Assembly: GCF_017254915.1 (NCBI RefSeq)
Contig: NZ_JAFKCT010000001.1
Coordinates: forward strand, 372,001-436,000
Direction: 5' to 3'
From: Algoriphagus oliviformis
GTDB lineage: Bacteria; Bacteroidota; Bacteroidia; Cytophagales; Cyclobacteriaceae
DNA length: 64,000 nt
Part shown: piece by piece, positions 1 through 9,685 of the stretch
How positions within the stretch are numbered: position 1 is the stretch's first letter
Layout: every line of letters begins with the position of its first letter
Made by a program: the position numbers and the translations under genes
The notes under the pieces: model-generated
Told to the model about the DNA's origin: nothing
Databases searched by the model: none
The model's input: only the letters and a program-made list of their open reading frames with translations

Positions 1-40
1 TATTTCTGGCGGGGCAGTAAAAACTTTCCACATCCAATCA

Positions 41-78
41 AAGGCCGACCACGTTTTGCGAGGTCGGCCTTTTCGTTT
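41..78 (+). terminator. Rho-independent terminator of an upstream gene
   Basis: A perfect 10-bp stem, AAGGCCGACC (41-50) with GGTCGGCCTT (62-71), encloses an 11-nt loop and is followed on the + strand by a T-rich stretch. It would end a + strand transcript entering from outside the window. On the minus strand the U tract is weaker, so it may also help end the oxidoreductase operon that finishes at 249. The 160 bases between the hairpin and that gene show nothing else. Confidence 0.7.
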
Positions 79-248
79 CTTCTGCATCCAAGTTCCGAGC
101 CACGAGACACCCATTCGTCGCAACATCCAATCTCTTGCTTGATGGCCAAAAACCGCCATGCTGGTTAAGCGAGCGCGACACGAAATGATTTCTCCTCATC
201 CCGATGGACAGGAGAACGGAGGGTTATCCAAGCAGACAGCGCCCGGAC

Positions 249-1301
249 TTATCTGAATCCCTCATTGATTTGTCCGAGCGTCTTGACGCCGGGGCAGAGC
301 GTGTTTTCTTTCAGCTGGTTGAGGGGAGTTTTGGTGGTATTCAGCGTCCGATGGAGATCCTTCCAATCGGTGTTGACATAGAGCAAACCCGTCAATATCT
401 CCTCTTTCGCCCTGGCTTTTTGGAGGGCATTGACGGCGGAATTCCGGTCTTCGGGATCCCAGTCCAAGGCCAGCTTGTTCAGCTGGATCTCCGAGCCGTC
501 GTGCAGCTCTACGTGGGTGGACTTGCCCGCATCATAGCTCACGTTGATCTCCTCTTTGCCTGGCACCAAATCCCTGGCGGAGGTGGCCTCGATATGCTCC
601 CGCACGTAGTCGTAGGACTTGGTGGAGCCGGGGTTGTTGTTGAACGTGACGCAGGGAGAGATCACGTTGAGAAAGGCGAAACCTGGGTGCTTAATCGCCG
701 CTTTGAGCAAGGGGATAAGCTGCTGCTTGTCTCCACTGAAGCTCTGGGCAACGAAGGAAGCTCCGAGCTCTATGGCCATGCTGGCCAGGTCAATGGCCTG
801 AAAGGGATTAATCGATCCCGACTTGTTCTTTGAGCCTTGGTCGGCCGTGGCGGAATCCTGTCCCTTCGTCAGCCCGTAGCAGCCATTGTTCATGACGACA
901 TAGACCATGTTGAGATTTCTTCTGATCACGTGCACAAACTGCCCCATGCCTATCGATGCCGAATCCCCATCTCCGGAAACCCCAAAATAGACCAAGTCAC
1001 GGTTGGCCATGTTGGCGCCCGTCGCCACGGAGGGCATGCGTCCATGCACCGAGTTGAAGCCATGGGAGTTGCCCAAAAAGTAGGTAGGCGTCTTGGAGGA
1101 GCAGCCTATCCCGGAGATCTTGGCAACCAGATGAGGCTCGATGGACAGCTCAAAGCAGGCTCTGGCGATCGCCGCGCTGATGCTGTCATGGCCGCAGCCG
1201 GCACAGAGGGTGGACAGGCTTCCTTCGTATTCTTTGAGCGTGTATCCCAGTTTGTTTTTGGGGAGCTTGGGGTGGCTAAACAGCGGTTTTAGATAGCTCA
1301 T
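249..1301 (-). CDS. korB: 2-oxoacid:ferredoxin oxidoreductase, beta subunit
   Basis: 350 residues, the usual length for the TPP-binding beta subunit of 2-oxoglutarate/2-oxoacid:ferredoxin oxidoreductases, which oxidatively decarboxylate a 2-oxoacid to acyl-CoA and reduce ferredoxin. Visible are CAGCGH near the N-terminus, further cysteines in GIGCSSK and ISPC that fit the [4Fe-4S] ligands of the family, and the TPP motif from GDGDSAS to VVMNNGCYG. It is the last gene of a minus-strand operon; its ATG lies 26 bases inside the end of the alpha-subunit gene, indicating translational coupling. The family is clear. Substrate preference (2-oxoglutarate versus pyruvate or branched-chain acids) cannot be read from the sequence, so the Kor name is by similarity only. 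Confidence 0.9.
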   Translation of the reverse strand: MSYLKPLFSHPKLPKNKLGYTLKEYEGSLSTLCAGCGHDSISAAIARACFELSIEPHLVAKISGIGCSSKTPTYFLGNSHGFNSVHGRMPSVATGANMANRDLVYFGVSGDGDSASIGMGQFVHVIRRNLNMVYVVMNNGCYGLTKGQDSATADQGSKNKSGSINPFQAIDLASMAIELGASFVAQSFSGDKQQLIPLLKAAIKHPGFAFLNVISPCVTFNNNPGSTKSYDYVREHIEATSARDLVPGKEEINVSYDAGKSTHVELHDGSEIQLNKLALDWDPEDRNSAVNALQKARAKEEILTGLLYVNTDWKDLHRTLNTTKTPLNQLKENTLCPGVKTLGQINEGFR

Positions 1302-3111
1302 GATTCGAGGTTTTTTTGGGGTCTAAGGATTGGATGATCTGCTGGCGGATCGAGTCTGCGGTGATGGGCATGCCGTCATAGTTGAGCACAGGCACGAGCT
1401 TTTTGGGAGGGCAGTCCAGCTCCATGATCAGCATTTTGCGCATCTGTGCGTCCCGGTTTTGCTCGATGACAAAGAGCTTTTCGTGGCTTTCGACAAAATC
1501 CACCACTTCTTTCCCGAAGGGGAAGGCCTTGATCCGGATCGAGTCTACGGCGACGCCATCTCCTTCCAGCAAGTCTTTGGCTTCCTCGGAAGAAAAAGTA
1601 GAAGTGCCAAAATACAGCATTCCCACCGCTCCTGATTGGGAAGAGAGGTTGACCTCTGCCGCAGGCACCATGCCCTTGGCAGTGTCCCATTTTCGGGTCA
1701 GGCGGTCCATATTCCGCTTGTAGGCTGCGCCGTCCTCCGTATAGGCTGCATACTCGTCTTTGGAAGTCCCCCGGGTGAAAAAAGAACCTTTGGTCGGGTG
1801 TGTGCCGGGATAGGTTCGATAGGGAATGCCATCCCCATCCGAGTCCAGATAGCGCCCAAACTTGCCTATCCCTTCCAGCTCCTCCGCAGTCAGCACCTTG
1901 CCCCTTTTGTACTTCCGCTTGACATCCCAGTAAAAAGGATCGCTCACATGGTCATTCATTCCCAAGTCCAAATCGGTGAGGAGAATGACCGGAGTCTGCA
2001 GCTGCTCGGCCAGGTCAAAACTCTCCGCCGTCATCTCGAAGCATTCCTTGGGCGTGGCGGGAAAAAGCAGGACATGCTTGGTATCCCCATGCGAGGCAAA
2101 AGCCGCCGCCAAAAGATCCGACTGCTGGGTCCTAGTGGGCATCCCGGTGCTAGGCCCCGCGCGCTGCACATCAATCAGTACGGCAGGCACCTCCGCGAAG
2201 TACGCCAGTCCCAAAAACTCACTCATCAGCGAGACCCCCGGCCCGGAAGTGGCAGTAAATCCCCTCGCCCCGTTCCAATTGGCGCCGATGACCATGCCCA
2301 TCGCCGCGAGCTCGTCCTCTGCCTGCACGATGGCGTAGTTGTTTTCCCCTCCTTCGCCCTTTCGGTATTGCTTGCAGAAGCCCTCAAAAGCCTCGGCCAC
2401 CGAGGTAGAGGGAGTGATGGGGTACCAGGCCATGACCGTGGCTCCACCGTACACGGCTCCAAGGCCGCAGGCGGTATTTCCGTCCACCAAGATTTTGCCC
2501 TTCAGGAGATCCCGCTTTTCCAGTCGGAAGTCGAGCGGATAGGAATAGTGCTTTTCCACATAGTCCATACCCAGATCCAGCGCTTTGTAATTGGCCTCCA
2601 CGAGTGATTTTTTTCCATGAAACTGCTCCTCGATCAGTGTCCGGACCACCGCCTCGTCCATGGCCAGCAGCCTGGCTAGCGCGCCGACGTAGATGATGTT
2701 TTTCAGAAGCTGTCTTTTGCGCGGATCCTCAAAAGCCCCGTTCGCCATTTCCATCATGGGAATGCCGAGGTAGTGGATATCCTCGCGGAGGTAGTCGGGA
2801 TTGAGCTTTTTGGTACTGTCGTAGATGAAGTAGCCCCCCGCTTTTACATTGAGCACGTCTTTGGCCATACTCTGGGGATTGACACTGACCATCAGATCGA
2901 TCCCTTCCCTACGGCCGAGATAGCCCCTCTCACTCACGCGAACCTCGTACCAGGTGGGCAGTCCTTGGATATTGGAGGGGAAAATGTTCTTTGGCGTCAC
3001 CGGGACTCCCATGCGGAAGACAGTCTTGGCAAAGAGGTAGTTGGCGCTTGCGGAGCCTGTCCCGTTCACATTGGCGAACCGGACGATGAAGTCGTTGATT
3101 CTTGGGTTCAT
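1276..3111 (-). CDS. korA: 2-oxoacid:ferredoxin oxidoreductase, fused gamma/alpha subunit
   Basis: 611 residues. The first ~190 form the gamma (2-oxoacid oxidoreductase catalytic) domain; an alpha (pyrimidine-binding) domain follows, starting around VDGNTACGLGAVYGG and WYPITPSTS and including ATSGPGVSLMSEFLGLAYFAE and RAGPSTGMPTRTQQSD. This gamma-alpha fusion is the standard KorA arrangement in many bacteria. The partner beta subunit overlaps its 3' end, and its own start overlaps the upstream FAD/Fe-S gene by 4 bases, so the three are one transcriptional unit. With the beta subunit it would form a cytoplasmic heterodimer or heterotetramer feeding electrons to ferredoxin, possibly as the reductive or ferredoxin-linked alternative to 2-oxoglutarate dehydrogenase. 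Confidence 0.9.
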   Translation of the reverse strand: MNPRINDFIVRFANVNGTGSASANYLFAKTVFRMGVPVTPKNIFPSNIQGLPTWYEVRVSERGYLGRREGIDLMVSVNPQSMAKDVLNVKAGGYFIYDSTKKLNPDYLREDIHYLGIPMMEMANGAFEDPRKRQLLKNIIYVGALARLLAMDEAVVRTLIEEQFHGKKSLVEANYKALDLGMDYVEKHYSYPLDFRLEKRDLLKGKILVDGNTACGLGAVYGGATVMAWYPITPSTSVAEAFEGFCKQYRKGEGGENNYAIVQAEDELAAMGMVIGANWNGARGFTATSGPGVSLMSEFLGLAYFAEVPAVLIDVQRAGPSTGMPTRTQQSDLLAAAFASHGDTKHVLLFPATPKECFEMTAESFDLAEQLQTPVILLTDLDLGMNDHVSDPFYWDVKRKYKRGKVLTAEELEGIGKFGRYLDSDGDGIPYRTYPGTHPTKGSFFTRGTSKDEYAAYTEDGAAYKRNMDRLTRKWDTAKGMVPAAEVNLSSQSGAVGMLYFGTSTFSSEEAKDLLEGDGVAVDSIRIKAFPFGKEVVDFVESHEKLFVIEQNRDAQMRKMLIMELDCPPKKLVPVLNYDGMPITADSIRQQIIQSLDPKKTSNHELSKTAV

Positions 3112-4910
3112 TTCAGGGCGGGAAAAGGGGCGGGGACTTGATAGGCTTTGGTGACGCTATAGAAGTAGCGCTGCATGTCCCAGGCCGAGGTGGGGCAGCG
3201 CTCTGCGCAAAGTCCGCAATGGAGGCAGACGTCCTCGTCCTTGACCATCACACGCCCGGTCTTCAGCGTGTCGGACACCAGAAGATCTTGGGAAGTGTTC
3301 TCTGCGGGCACGAGAAGGTTTTTTCTCAGCTCCGGCTCATCCTCGTTGGCGGTGAAAGTGATGCACGAGGTCGGACACACGTCCATGCAAGCATCGCACT
3401 CGATGCAGCGATCCTCGGTGAAGACCGTCTGCACATCACAGTTGAGGCAGCGCTGGGTTTCCTTGTGGGCGACCTGTATGTCAAACCCCAACTCTACCTC
3501 CTGTTTTCTGTCGTTAAGCGTGAGGGACTTCTTGGCTTGGGGCACGATGTAGCGATGGTCTGCTGCGATCTGGCTGTCGTAGCTCCACTCGTGGATGCCC
3601 ATCTTCTGGCTGACCAGGTTGGTGTACGGATCGGGTCTATCCTGCAGATCCTTGCCTTGGCAAAACAAGTGGATGGAGACGGCAGCCTGGTGTCCGTGTG
3701 CGACGGCGGTGATGACATTTTCCGGTCCGAAGGCCGCATCGCCTCCGAAAAACACATTGGACAGCGTGGACTGAAAGGTCTTGCGATCCACCACGGGCAT
3801 GTCCCACTCGTCAAACTCCAGCCCCAAATCCCGCTCGATCCAAGGGAAACTGTTTTGCTGGCCTATCGCCATCAGCACCTCATCCGCCTCGATAAACACG
3901 TCCGGCTCACCGATCGGCAGCAGCTGTCTTTTCCCCTTCTCGTCGTACACAGCGCGTACCTTTTGGAATTTCATCCCTATCAGTCGCCCATCCTCCAGCT
4001 CAAAGCTCACCGGCACATGGTTGTCAAAAATCTCGATATCCTCGTGCATGGCATCCTCCTTTTCCCATGGGGACGCCTTCATCTCGGCAAAGGGGCTCCG
4101 TACGACCACCTTCACTTCCTTTCCCCCCAGCCTTCGGGCGGTCCGGCAGCAGTCCATGGCCGTATTGCCGCCGCCCAAGACGATGACCTTCTTGGAAATG
4201 GACTTGGTATGCTCAAAGGCTACACTCGCGAGCCATTCGATCCCGATGTGGATGGACGCCGCCCCTTCCTGCCGGCCGGGCAGCTTGGGCAAGTCTTTTC
4301 CCCGGGGAGCGCCCGTACCGACAAACACGGCATCGTAGCCCCTCGACAGCACCTCCCGCAGGCTCTCCACGTAGGTCAGAAACTGCGTGTGGATCCCGAG
4401 GTCGAGGATGTAGTCCACCTCCTCGTTCAAAACCGTCTCCGGCAGGCGAAAAGATGGGATTTGGCTGCGCATCATCCCCCCACCGGCGATCTGCTCGTCA
4501 AAGAGATGCACCTCGTACCCCAGCGGAGCCAAGTCCCGCGCCACCGTGAGCGAGGCAGGGCCTCCGCCGATGAGGGCGATTTTCTTTCCGTTTTGGGGAA
4601 AAGGGGCCTGAGGCATCAGCTGCTTCACCTCTCCCTTTTGGTCGGCTGCGACGCGCTTCAGTCTGCAGATCGCCACAGGCTCCTCCTCGACCCGCACCCG
4701 CCGGCAGGCGGGTTCGCAGGGGCGATCGCAGGTACGACCGAGGATACCCGGAAACACGTTGGACTCCCAGTTGATCATGTAGGCTTCCGTGTATTTCTCT
4801 GCGGCGATCAGGCGGATGTACTCCGGCACCGGAGTGTGGGCGGGACAGGCGTATTGGCAGTCCACGACTTTGTGATAATATTCCGGGTTCCGGACATCGG
4901 TGGGTTTCAT
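3108..4910 (-). CDS. GltD-like FAD/NAD(P)-dependent oxidoreductase with C-terminal 4Fe-4S ferredoxin domain
   Basis: 600 residues and first gene of the operon. The N-terminal cysteine-rich region (CQYACPAH; CDRPCEPACRR) is the Fer4_20/DPD domain II fold of glutamate synthase small subunits. It is followed by an FAD Rossmann motif (IALIGGGPASLTVA), an NAD(P) motif (VIVLGGGNTAMDCCRTA) and two ferredoxin-type clusters (CIECDACMDVCP and CLHCGLCAERCP). No glutamate synthase large subunit is nearby. Its coupling to the KorAB genes (4-base overlap) suggests it is the electron partner that moves electrons between NAD(P)H and the low-potential ferredoxin/2-oxoacid oxidoreductase. That role is inferred from context; the domain assignment is direct. 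Confidence 0.88.
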   Translation of the reverse strand: MKPTDVRNPEYYHKVVDCQYACPAHTPVPEYIRLIAAEKYTEAYMINWESNVFPGILGRTCDRPCEPACRRVRVEEEPVAICRLKRVAADQKGEVKQLMPQAPFPQNGKKIALIGGGPASLTVARDLAPLGYEVHLFDEQIAGGGMMRSQIPSFRLPETVLNEEVDYILDLGIHTQFLTYVESLREVLSRGYDAVFVGTGAPRGKDLPKLPGRQEGAASIHIGIEWLASVAFEHTKSISKKVIVLGGGNTAMDCCRTARRLGGKEVKVVVRSPFAEMKASPWEKEDAMHEDIEIFDNHVPVSFELEDGRLIGMKFQKVRAVYDEKGKRQLLPIGEPDVFIEADEVLMAIGQQNSFPWIERDLGLEFDEWDMPVVDRKTFQSTLSNVFFGGDAAFGPENVITAVAHGHQAAVSIHLFCQGKDLQDRPDPYTNLVSQKMGIHEWSYDSQIAADHRYIVPQAKKSLTLNDRKQEVELGFDIQVAHKETQRCLNCDVQTVFTEDRCIECDACMDVCPTSCITFTANEDEPELRKNLLVPAENTSQDLLVSDTLKTGRVMVKDEDVCLHCGLCAERCPTSAWDMQRYFYSVTKAYQVPAPFPALK

Positions 4911-5229
4911 AGTTATCTTGGGCTACTTTAATCCTAAAAAACTCAGAATATAATATAGGTATATCACCTTTAAAATAATCCATAATTCTGCAAAAAAGAT
5001 TGCTGACAGACTTTGGGACAACCTGCCCTATTTCGATGGTCAAAAAGTGCGCTTGGGAGAAAACATTGCTACAGAGCTGAGCCTTGAAAAAATAGCGCGG
5101 GTAAAAAATGCGCCAAACAAGCAAAATCCAATACCGATAATCGGGGCGAGCAGAATCCCCTTTTTCCGCATAGGAATCACCCCAGCCAAACAAGTGGCTT
5201 AGAAAAAGATGAAAATCAAACGCCTATTC
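4911..5229. other. Intergenic region upstream of the oxidoreductase operon
   Basis: No convincing gene is visible. The part next to the operon (about 4925-4985) is AT-rich with several TATA-like steps on the minus strand and probably holds the operon promoter. I could not place a clear Bacteroidota TTTG / TAnnTTTG promoter pair. Confidence 0.4.
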
Positions 5230-5511
5230 TTAGGTACGTGCAGGATCTACTCCGCGTGTACGGGCCGGATCGACGAGGTCTGTCCTGGCCGGATCAACCG
5301 AGAAAGACGAAGAATCACCGCCCCCTCGGGTCTGGTTTTCGGAATCCTCCTCTTCCTGCTGGTTTTCCTCATCTGCCGCGGACTCTTCCCGGGCATCTTC
5401 TGATTCCTCAGGGTCAGGCCTTGAGGCTTTGGCCGCCAAGGCAAGGAATAAGATAGGGGAGAACAGGCTCTTTTGTTGGGAAATCGGACTGCTAGTGTAC
5501 ATAAAATGCAA
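5230..5511 (-). CDS. Possible small acidic exported protein with VDPART repeats
   Basis: A 93-codon reading frame (or 90 from the second ATG) on the minus strand, divergent from the histidine kinase gene. The product would have a hydrophobic stretch (SPILFLALAAKAS) that could act as a signal or anchor, a strongly acidic middle rich in E and D, and three near-identical VDPART units at the C-terminus. I do not recognise the family. A competing reading frame exists on the + strand at 5209-5403 and neither has homologues I can name, so this may be non-coding. Confidence 0.3.
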   Translation of the reverse strand: MHFMYTSSPISQQKSLFSPILFLALAAKASRPDPEESEDAREESAADEENQQEEEDSENQTRGGGDSSSFSVDPARTDLVDPARTRGVDPART

Positions 5512-5619
5512 ATTTTATATGCTAAATATAATTTTTATGCATATAAATCCAAATTATATTGCTTTTTAATTGGGCTGTCGCCACCTTATCACAACACAAC
5601 CAGCCCTCCATTCTCCACC
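5512..5619. promoter_or_regulatory. AT-rich leader of the signalling cluster
   Basis: A sharply AT-rich block (about 5515-5570) with repeated ATGCATAT/TTATATGC-type elements, including the near-palindrome TTTATGCATATAAA, sits between the small minus-strand frame and the first histidine kinase. It is the likely promoter area. No defined operator is claimed. Confidence 0.3.
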
Positions 5620-7800
5620 ATGGCAGCTCGTATCGGAAATCACAGACCATCAGCACCCTCAGCCGCCTTTTGGGGTGCATGCCTGTATTTCCTGGTTTTG
5701 CTTTCCGCCTCTGCCCAGACCGCCGAGCAGCTACAAGCCGAGATGAAAAGGATGGAAGCAGGAGCCGGTTTTGCCACAGACACCGCCTACCTCAATCTCG
5801 CAAATGAACTGGGATTTATCCTCGCTGAGAGCAGTCCCGACAGCGCGGTGAGCTATCTGGACCTACAGCTGCAGCGCTGTCGGGAGGCCCGCTATGAAAA
5901 AGGAGAAGCCGAAGCGCTGAAGATCTATGGCAACGCACTCCAAAACAAAGGGGACTTCCGTGGCTCCATCTCCTACTACAGCGAGGCTTTGGAAATCGCC
6001 AAGCGTCTGGACGGTGAAAAACTCGTCCCAGGCATCCTCAACAACATCGGTCTGGTCAACTACAACCTCGGCAACTACGCCGAAGCCCTCAACAGCTTCT
6101 ACGAGGCCATCAAGGGAGCAGACCTCACCAAAGACGCCAATGTCAAAGCCGCGGCGCTCAACAACGTGGCGCTGATCTATTTCGAACAGGACAAGCTCGA
6201 AGAGGCCAAGGAAAAGTACCGGGAGATGCTCGCCATCTACCAGGAAACCGGCAACAAAGGCAGGGTCATCCTCGCCTACAACAACATCGGAGACGTGGAG
6301 CTCAAGCAAAACAAGCCTCTGGAGGCGCTGAAAAACCTCCAAGTGGCCTACCAGTCGGCCACCGAGCTCAACAGCCCCGAATTTGTCGAGATGACGTCCC
6401 GGACCCTGGCGGACATCTACGCCGCACTGGACAGCGCGGATCGGGCCGAGGAGCTATACCTGCAATCCATCGCCCTGTCCCGGGAAAACGGCTACGGCGT
6501 CCCCTATGCCCACTCCCTCATCGGGTTGGCGGAGCTCTACTACCAAAAGGGAGAACTCCAGCAGGCTACGGATCTCGCAAAAGAAGGGCTCGCGCAGGCC
6601 GAAACCATGGCCCAGCCCATGCAGATGCGAAACGCCAACGAACTCCTCTCCCGGATCTACGAAGACCAGGGCGACTTCCAAGCAGCACTGCGAAGCTTCC
6701 AGCTGTTCAAGTTTTACAATGACAGCATCAACACCTCCCATTCCCAGCGCCTCACCGCCACCTTGGAGGCGGAGTATGAGTTTTCCAAAAAGGAAATGGA
6801 ATACGAGCGGGCCAGCTCGCGGCAGCGCTGGATCATCTTCTCTGCCTGCGCCGGCCTGCTTGCGTTCCTGATCATCCTGTTTGTGGAGTATAGAAACAAA
6901 AAGAACCTCGACAAGGCCTATCACAGCCTCCAGGATAAGAACAATGAGATCGCTTCCAAAAACGAAGCCTTGGAGAAAGCGCTCAGCCAGCTCAAGGCCG
7001 CCCAAGCCCAGCTGATCCAAGCCGAAAAAATGGCCTCTCTCGGAGAGCTCACCGCAGGCATTGCGCACGAGATCCAGAATCCGCTCAACTTCGTCACCAA
7101 CTTTTCCCAACTCAGCGCCGAGCTGATCCAAGAGCTGTCCGAGGAGCGTGCCAAAAAACCCGAGGAACAAGACCCAGACCTTCTGGACGAAATCCTCTCA
7201 GACCTCCAGCTCAACCTCGGCAAGATCAACCAGCACGGAAAACGGGCCGACTCCATAGTCAAAGGCATGCTGGAGCACAGCCGCGCCAGCACCGGAGAAA
7301 AAGTCCAAACCGATATCAAAAGCTTGATCAATGAATGCCTTCGTCTCTCTTTCCATGGGCTGAGGGCTCGGGACAAGTCCTTTTCCGCCGACTTTAGCAC
7401 GGAGGTGGAGCCAGATCTTCCCCAGGCGCAGCTGGTACCTCAGGACATCTCCCGACTGCTGCTCAACCTGCTCAACAATGCCTTCTACGCCTGTGCCAAT
7501 GCGGACTTTCGAAAGGAAAATCCAGACCTCAAGCCACTGGTCACCGTCTCGGCTTCCTGCATCGCCAAAGGCAGCCCCAAAGCCCGGCTCAAGATCAGTG
7601 TCACCGACAACGGACCGGGCATTCCCCCGGAGATCATCGACAAGATCTTCCAGCCCTTTTTCACCACCAAGCCCACCGGCCATGGCACGGGCTTGGGACT
7701 CTCGCTGAGCTACGACATCGCCAAAGCCCACGGTGGCGAGCTCACCGTCCAGTCCGTGCCGGGAGAGTTTACGACATTCACCGTTTTTTTACCGGTGTAA
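5620..7800 (+). CDS. TPR-repeat sensor histidine kinase
   Basis: 726 residues from the ATG at 5620, chosen because it is followed at once by a signal peptide ending in LLSASAQ; the upstream in-frame extension lacks one. An extracytoplasmic domain of tetratricopeptide repeats follows (periodic [17 protein letters not shown] and [16 protein letters not shown] patterns), then one membrane helix ([19 protein letters not shown]), a coiled coil, a HisKA dimer domain with H483 in [12 protein letters not shown], and an ATPase domain with N box (LLNLLNNAF), G1 (DNGPGIP), F box (FQPFFTTK) and G2 (GTGLGLSL). First gene of a signalling cluster; the receiver gene starts 19 bases downstream. The ligand is unknown. 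TPR sensors of this type are common in Bacteroidota. Confidence 0.92.
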   Translation: MAARIGNHRPSAPSAAFWGACLYFLVLLSASAQTAEQLQAEMKRMEAGAGFATDTAYLNLANELGFILAESSPDSAVSYLDLQLQRCREARYEKGEAEALKIYGNALQNKGDFRGSISYYSEALEIAKRLDGEKLVPGILNNIGLVNYNLGNYAEALNSFYEAIKGADLTKDANVKAAALNNVALIYFEQDKLEEAKEKYREMLAIYQETGNKGRVILAYNNIGDVELKQNKPLEALKNLQVAYQSATELNSPEFVEMTSRTLADIYAALDSADRAEELYLQSIALSRENGYGVPYAHSLIGLAELYYQKGELQQATDLAKEGLAQAETMAQPMQMRNANELLSRIYEDQGDFQAALRSFQLFKFYNDSINTSHSQRLTATLEAEYEFSKKEMEYERASSRQRWIIFSACAGLLAFLIILFVEYRNKKNLDKAYHSLQDKNNEIASKNEALEKALSQLKAAQAQLIQAEKMASLGELTAGIAHEIQNPLNFVTNFSQLSAELIQELSEERAKKPEEQDPDLLDEILSDLQLNLGKINQHGKRADSIVKGMLEHSRASTGEKVQTDIKSLINECLRLSFHGLRARDKSFSADFSTEVEPDLPQAQLVPQDISRLLLNLLNNAFYACANADFRKENPDLKPLVTVSASCIAKGSPKARLKISVTDNGPGIPPEIIDKIFQPFFTTKPTGHGTGLGLSLSYDIAKAHGGELTVQSVPGEFTTFTVFLPV

Positions 7801-7819
7801 AAAACCTAACTTTTAGCCT

Positions 7820-8197
7820 ATGAAAATCCTTGTTGTAGATGACGAACGGGATGTGGAGGATCTCTTTCGTCAGAAATTCCGCAAAGAAATCCGAAACGAG
7901 GGCTTGGAGCTGCTCTTTGCTTTTTCCGGAAAAGAGGCCCTGGAAATCCTCGAGAAAAACCGCCCCCCACAGGTAGCGACCGTCTTTTCCGACATCAACA
8001 TGCCCGGCATGAGCGGGCTGGAGATGCTGGGCATCATCAAAGACCGATTTCCCAAGCTCCAAGTGAGCATGATCTCCGCCTATGGCGACGCCGACAATTA
8101 CCAAAAGGCCATGAATTCCGGCGCCAAGGGCTTTTTCGCCAAGCCGGTGGATTTTGATTCGCTGAAAAAAGAAATCAGGGATATCTCAAAAAGCTAG
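7820..8197 (+). CDS. Single-domain response regulator (receiver only)
   Basis: 125 residues, just one CheY-like receiver. Acidic pocket DD (residues 7-8), phospho-acceptor D58 in FSDINMPGMSG, Ser/Thr-position S87 in ISAYGD and K108 in AKPVDF are all present. There is no output domain, so it must act by protein contact or phosphotransfer. It lies 19 bases after the TPR kinase and is its obvious partner. Its sequence is very close to the receivers at 9686 and 10314 (shared VEDLFRQKFRKEI and YGD..NY.KA.(N/S)SGAKGFF patterns), showing duplication inside the cluster. Confidence 0.92.
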   Translation: MKILVVDDERDVEDLFRQKFRKEIRNEGLELLFAFSGKEALEILEKNRPPQVATVFSDINMPGMSGLEMLGIIKDRFPKLQVSMISAYGDADNYQKAMNSGAKGFFAKPVDFDSLKKEIRDISKS

Positions 8198-8266
8198 GCT
8201 TATTTTGGATCCGACTTTTATCTCCAGACCACCCCAAGCTAACCTTAAGCAAAGCCACCGAGCCTT

Positions 8267-9625
8267 ATGATTCTGATCAACCTGATCTCGCTTTCCTTAC
8301 TCTACTACCTGAAGAAAAGCTCCGGCGCGCGGGAGTTTCCCGAGCATCTGCACCGGTACTTCAAGTATGGCATGATCGCCGCCGGGGTGCTCATTGCCTT
8401 GGGAATCGTCCACGCCCCGCCGGAGATCCTCTTCGAACTGCTGTCTTTTGTACTGGTCGGGGCAGTGGTCTACCTGATGCTGAACACCCCCGAGCTCAGC
8501 TACCTGAAGACTCTAGCCATCACGCCTCTCCCCATCATCGGGGTCAGGCTCCTGGAGTATGTCATCAAGACCCTCAGCCCGGCGATCTTTGACATCGTAG
8601 AAAATTACCTGGACGCAGCCGGGGTGTTTGCCTTCATCTGGGCGGTGACCATGTGGCTCAACCACCGCAAGCAGATGAAGGAGATCGAGATCGAGCGCAT
8701 CATCACCAAGGAACAAGAAAGACAGCTCCGCACCACCGAAGAGCAAAAGAACCAACTCGAGACGCTGGTGGCGGAGAGGACCAAGGAAATTCTCAGCCAA
8801 AAAGAGGAGCTGCAGTATGCCCTGGACCACCTCCGCTCTACCCAAGAGCAGCTCATCCAGCAGGAAAAACTCGCCTCCCTCGGCCAGCTCACCGCCGGCA
8901 TCGCCCACGAGATCAAAAATCCCCTCAACTTCGTCAACAACTTCTCGGAGCTCAGCGTGGACTTTCTCCAGGAAATCAGCGAGGAAATGCCCAAAATCCC
9001 GGACAGTCCGGAAAAGGAAAACATCCTCGACCTGCTCGAAAACGTCAAGTCCAACCTTGGCAAAATCCGGCACCACGGCTCCCGTGCGGACAGCATCGTC
9101 CGGTCCATGCTCATGCATTCCCGGGGCGGCTCCGGCACGATGGATCCGACGGATCTCAACGCGCTCATCCGGGAGTATTCCAACCTCGCCTTTCACGGCA
9201 TGCGGGCCAATCCCAATCCCATCAATGTCGACATCCAACTCTCCCTTGACGAAACCCTGCCTAAGGTCAAGCTCAATGCGGAAGACTTCAGCCGCGTGAT
9301 CCTCAACCTGCTCAAAAATGCCTTTGACGCCATGAGGGACAAGCTCGCCACGGCCGGCTCAGACTACAAGGCCCGAGTGGAAGTCCGCACACAGGACCTG
9401 GGCGACAAGGTACTGGTGGAAGTGGAAGACAATGGCCCCGGAGTACCCGACCACATCAAAGACAAGCTGTTGATGCCGTTTTTTACTACCAAAAAGGGAA
9501 CTGAGGGTACCGGCTTGGGACTCAGCATCACCCACGACATCGTCAATTCCCACGAGGGTACGCTCGAGATCAGCACCGAGGAAGGGAAATTTACCCGCTT
9601 TACCATTCTGCTGCCCAAACGCTGA
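8267..9625 (+). CDS. Membrane sensor histidine kinase
   Basis: 452 residues. The N-terminal ~130 residues are mostly hydrophobic (four to five predicted membrane helices, e.g. YGMIAAGVLIALGIV and LLSFVLVGAVVYLML) with almost no periplasmic domain, so it may sense the membrane or another protein. A coiled coil to residue ~205 leads to HisKA (H214 in GIAHEIKNPLNF) and an ATPase domain with LLNLLKNAFDA, DNGPGVP, MPFFTTK and GTGLGLSIT. The kinase core closely resembles that of the upstream TPR kinase, so the two probably share downstream receivers. It lies 69 bases after the first receiver gene and 60 bases before the second. Confidence 0.92.
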   Translation: MILINLISLSLLYYLKKSSGAREFPEHLHRYFKYGMIAAGVLIALGIVHAPPEILFELLSFVLVGAVVYLMLNTPELSYLKTLAITPLPIIGVRLLEYVIKTLSPAIFDIVENYLDAAGVFAFIWAVTMWLNHRKQMKEIEIERIITKEQERQLRTTEEQKNQLETLVAERTKEILSQKEELQYALDHLRSTQEQLIQQEKLASLGQLTAGIAHEIKNPLNFVNNFSELSVDFLQEISEEMPKIPDSPEKENILDLLENVKSNLGKIRHHGSRADSIVRSMLMHSRGGSGTMDPTDLNALIREYSNLAFHGMRANPNPINVDIQLSLDETLPKVKLNAEDFSRVILNLLKNAFDAMRDKLATAGSDYKARVEVRTQDLGDKVLVEVEDNGPGVPDHIKDKLLMPFFTTKKGTEGTGLGLSITHDIVNSHEGTLEISTEEGKFTRFTILLPKR

Positions 9626-9685
9626 CCCGCAAAGCAAAAGGGACGACGCGGACAGCATTCTATTTTTGGAAAACTTAACTGACCT

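Noticed and set aside
204-833. 209-codon + strand frame at the left end
   Set aside because: Opposite the KorB gene and lacking any recognisable domain.
3102-4931. Long 609-codon + strand frame opposite the GltD-like gene
   Set aside because: It mirrors a gene with clear Fe-S, FAD and NAD(P) motifs; the antisense product has no domain and is a by-product of GC-rich codons.
5209-5403. 64-codon + strand frame with a hydrophobic C-terminus
   Set aside because: Overlaps the acidic minus-strand frame and has an Arg/Cys-rich N-terminus without resemblance to a known protein.
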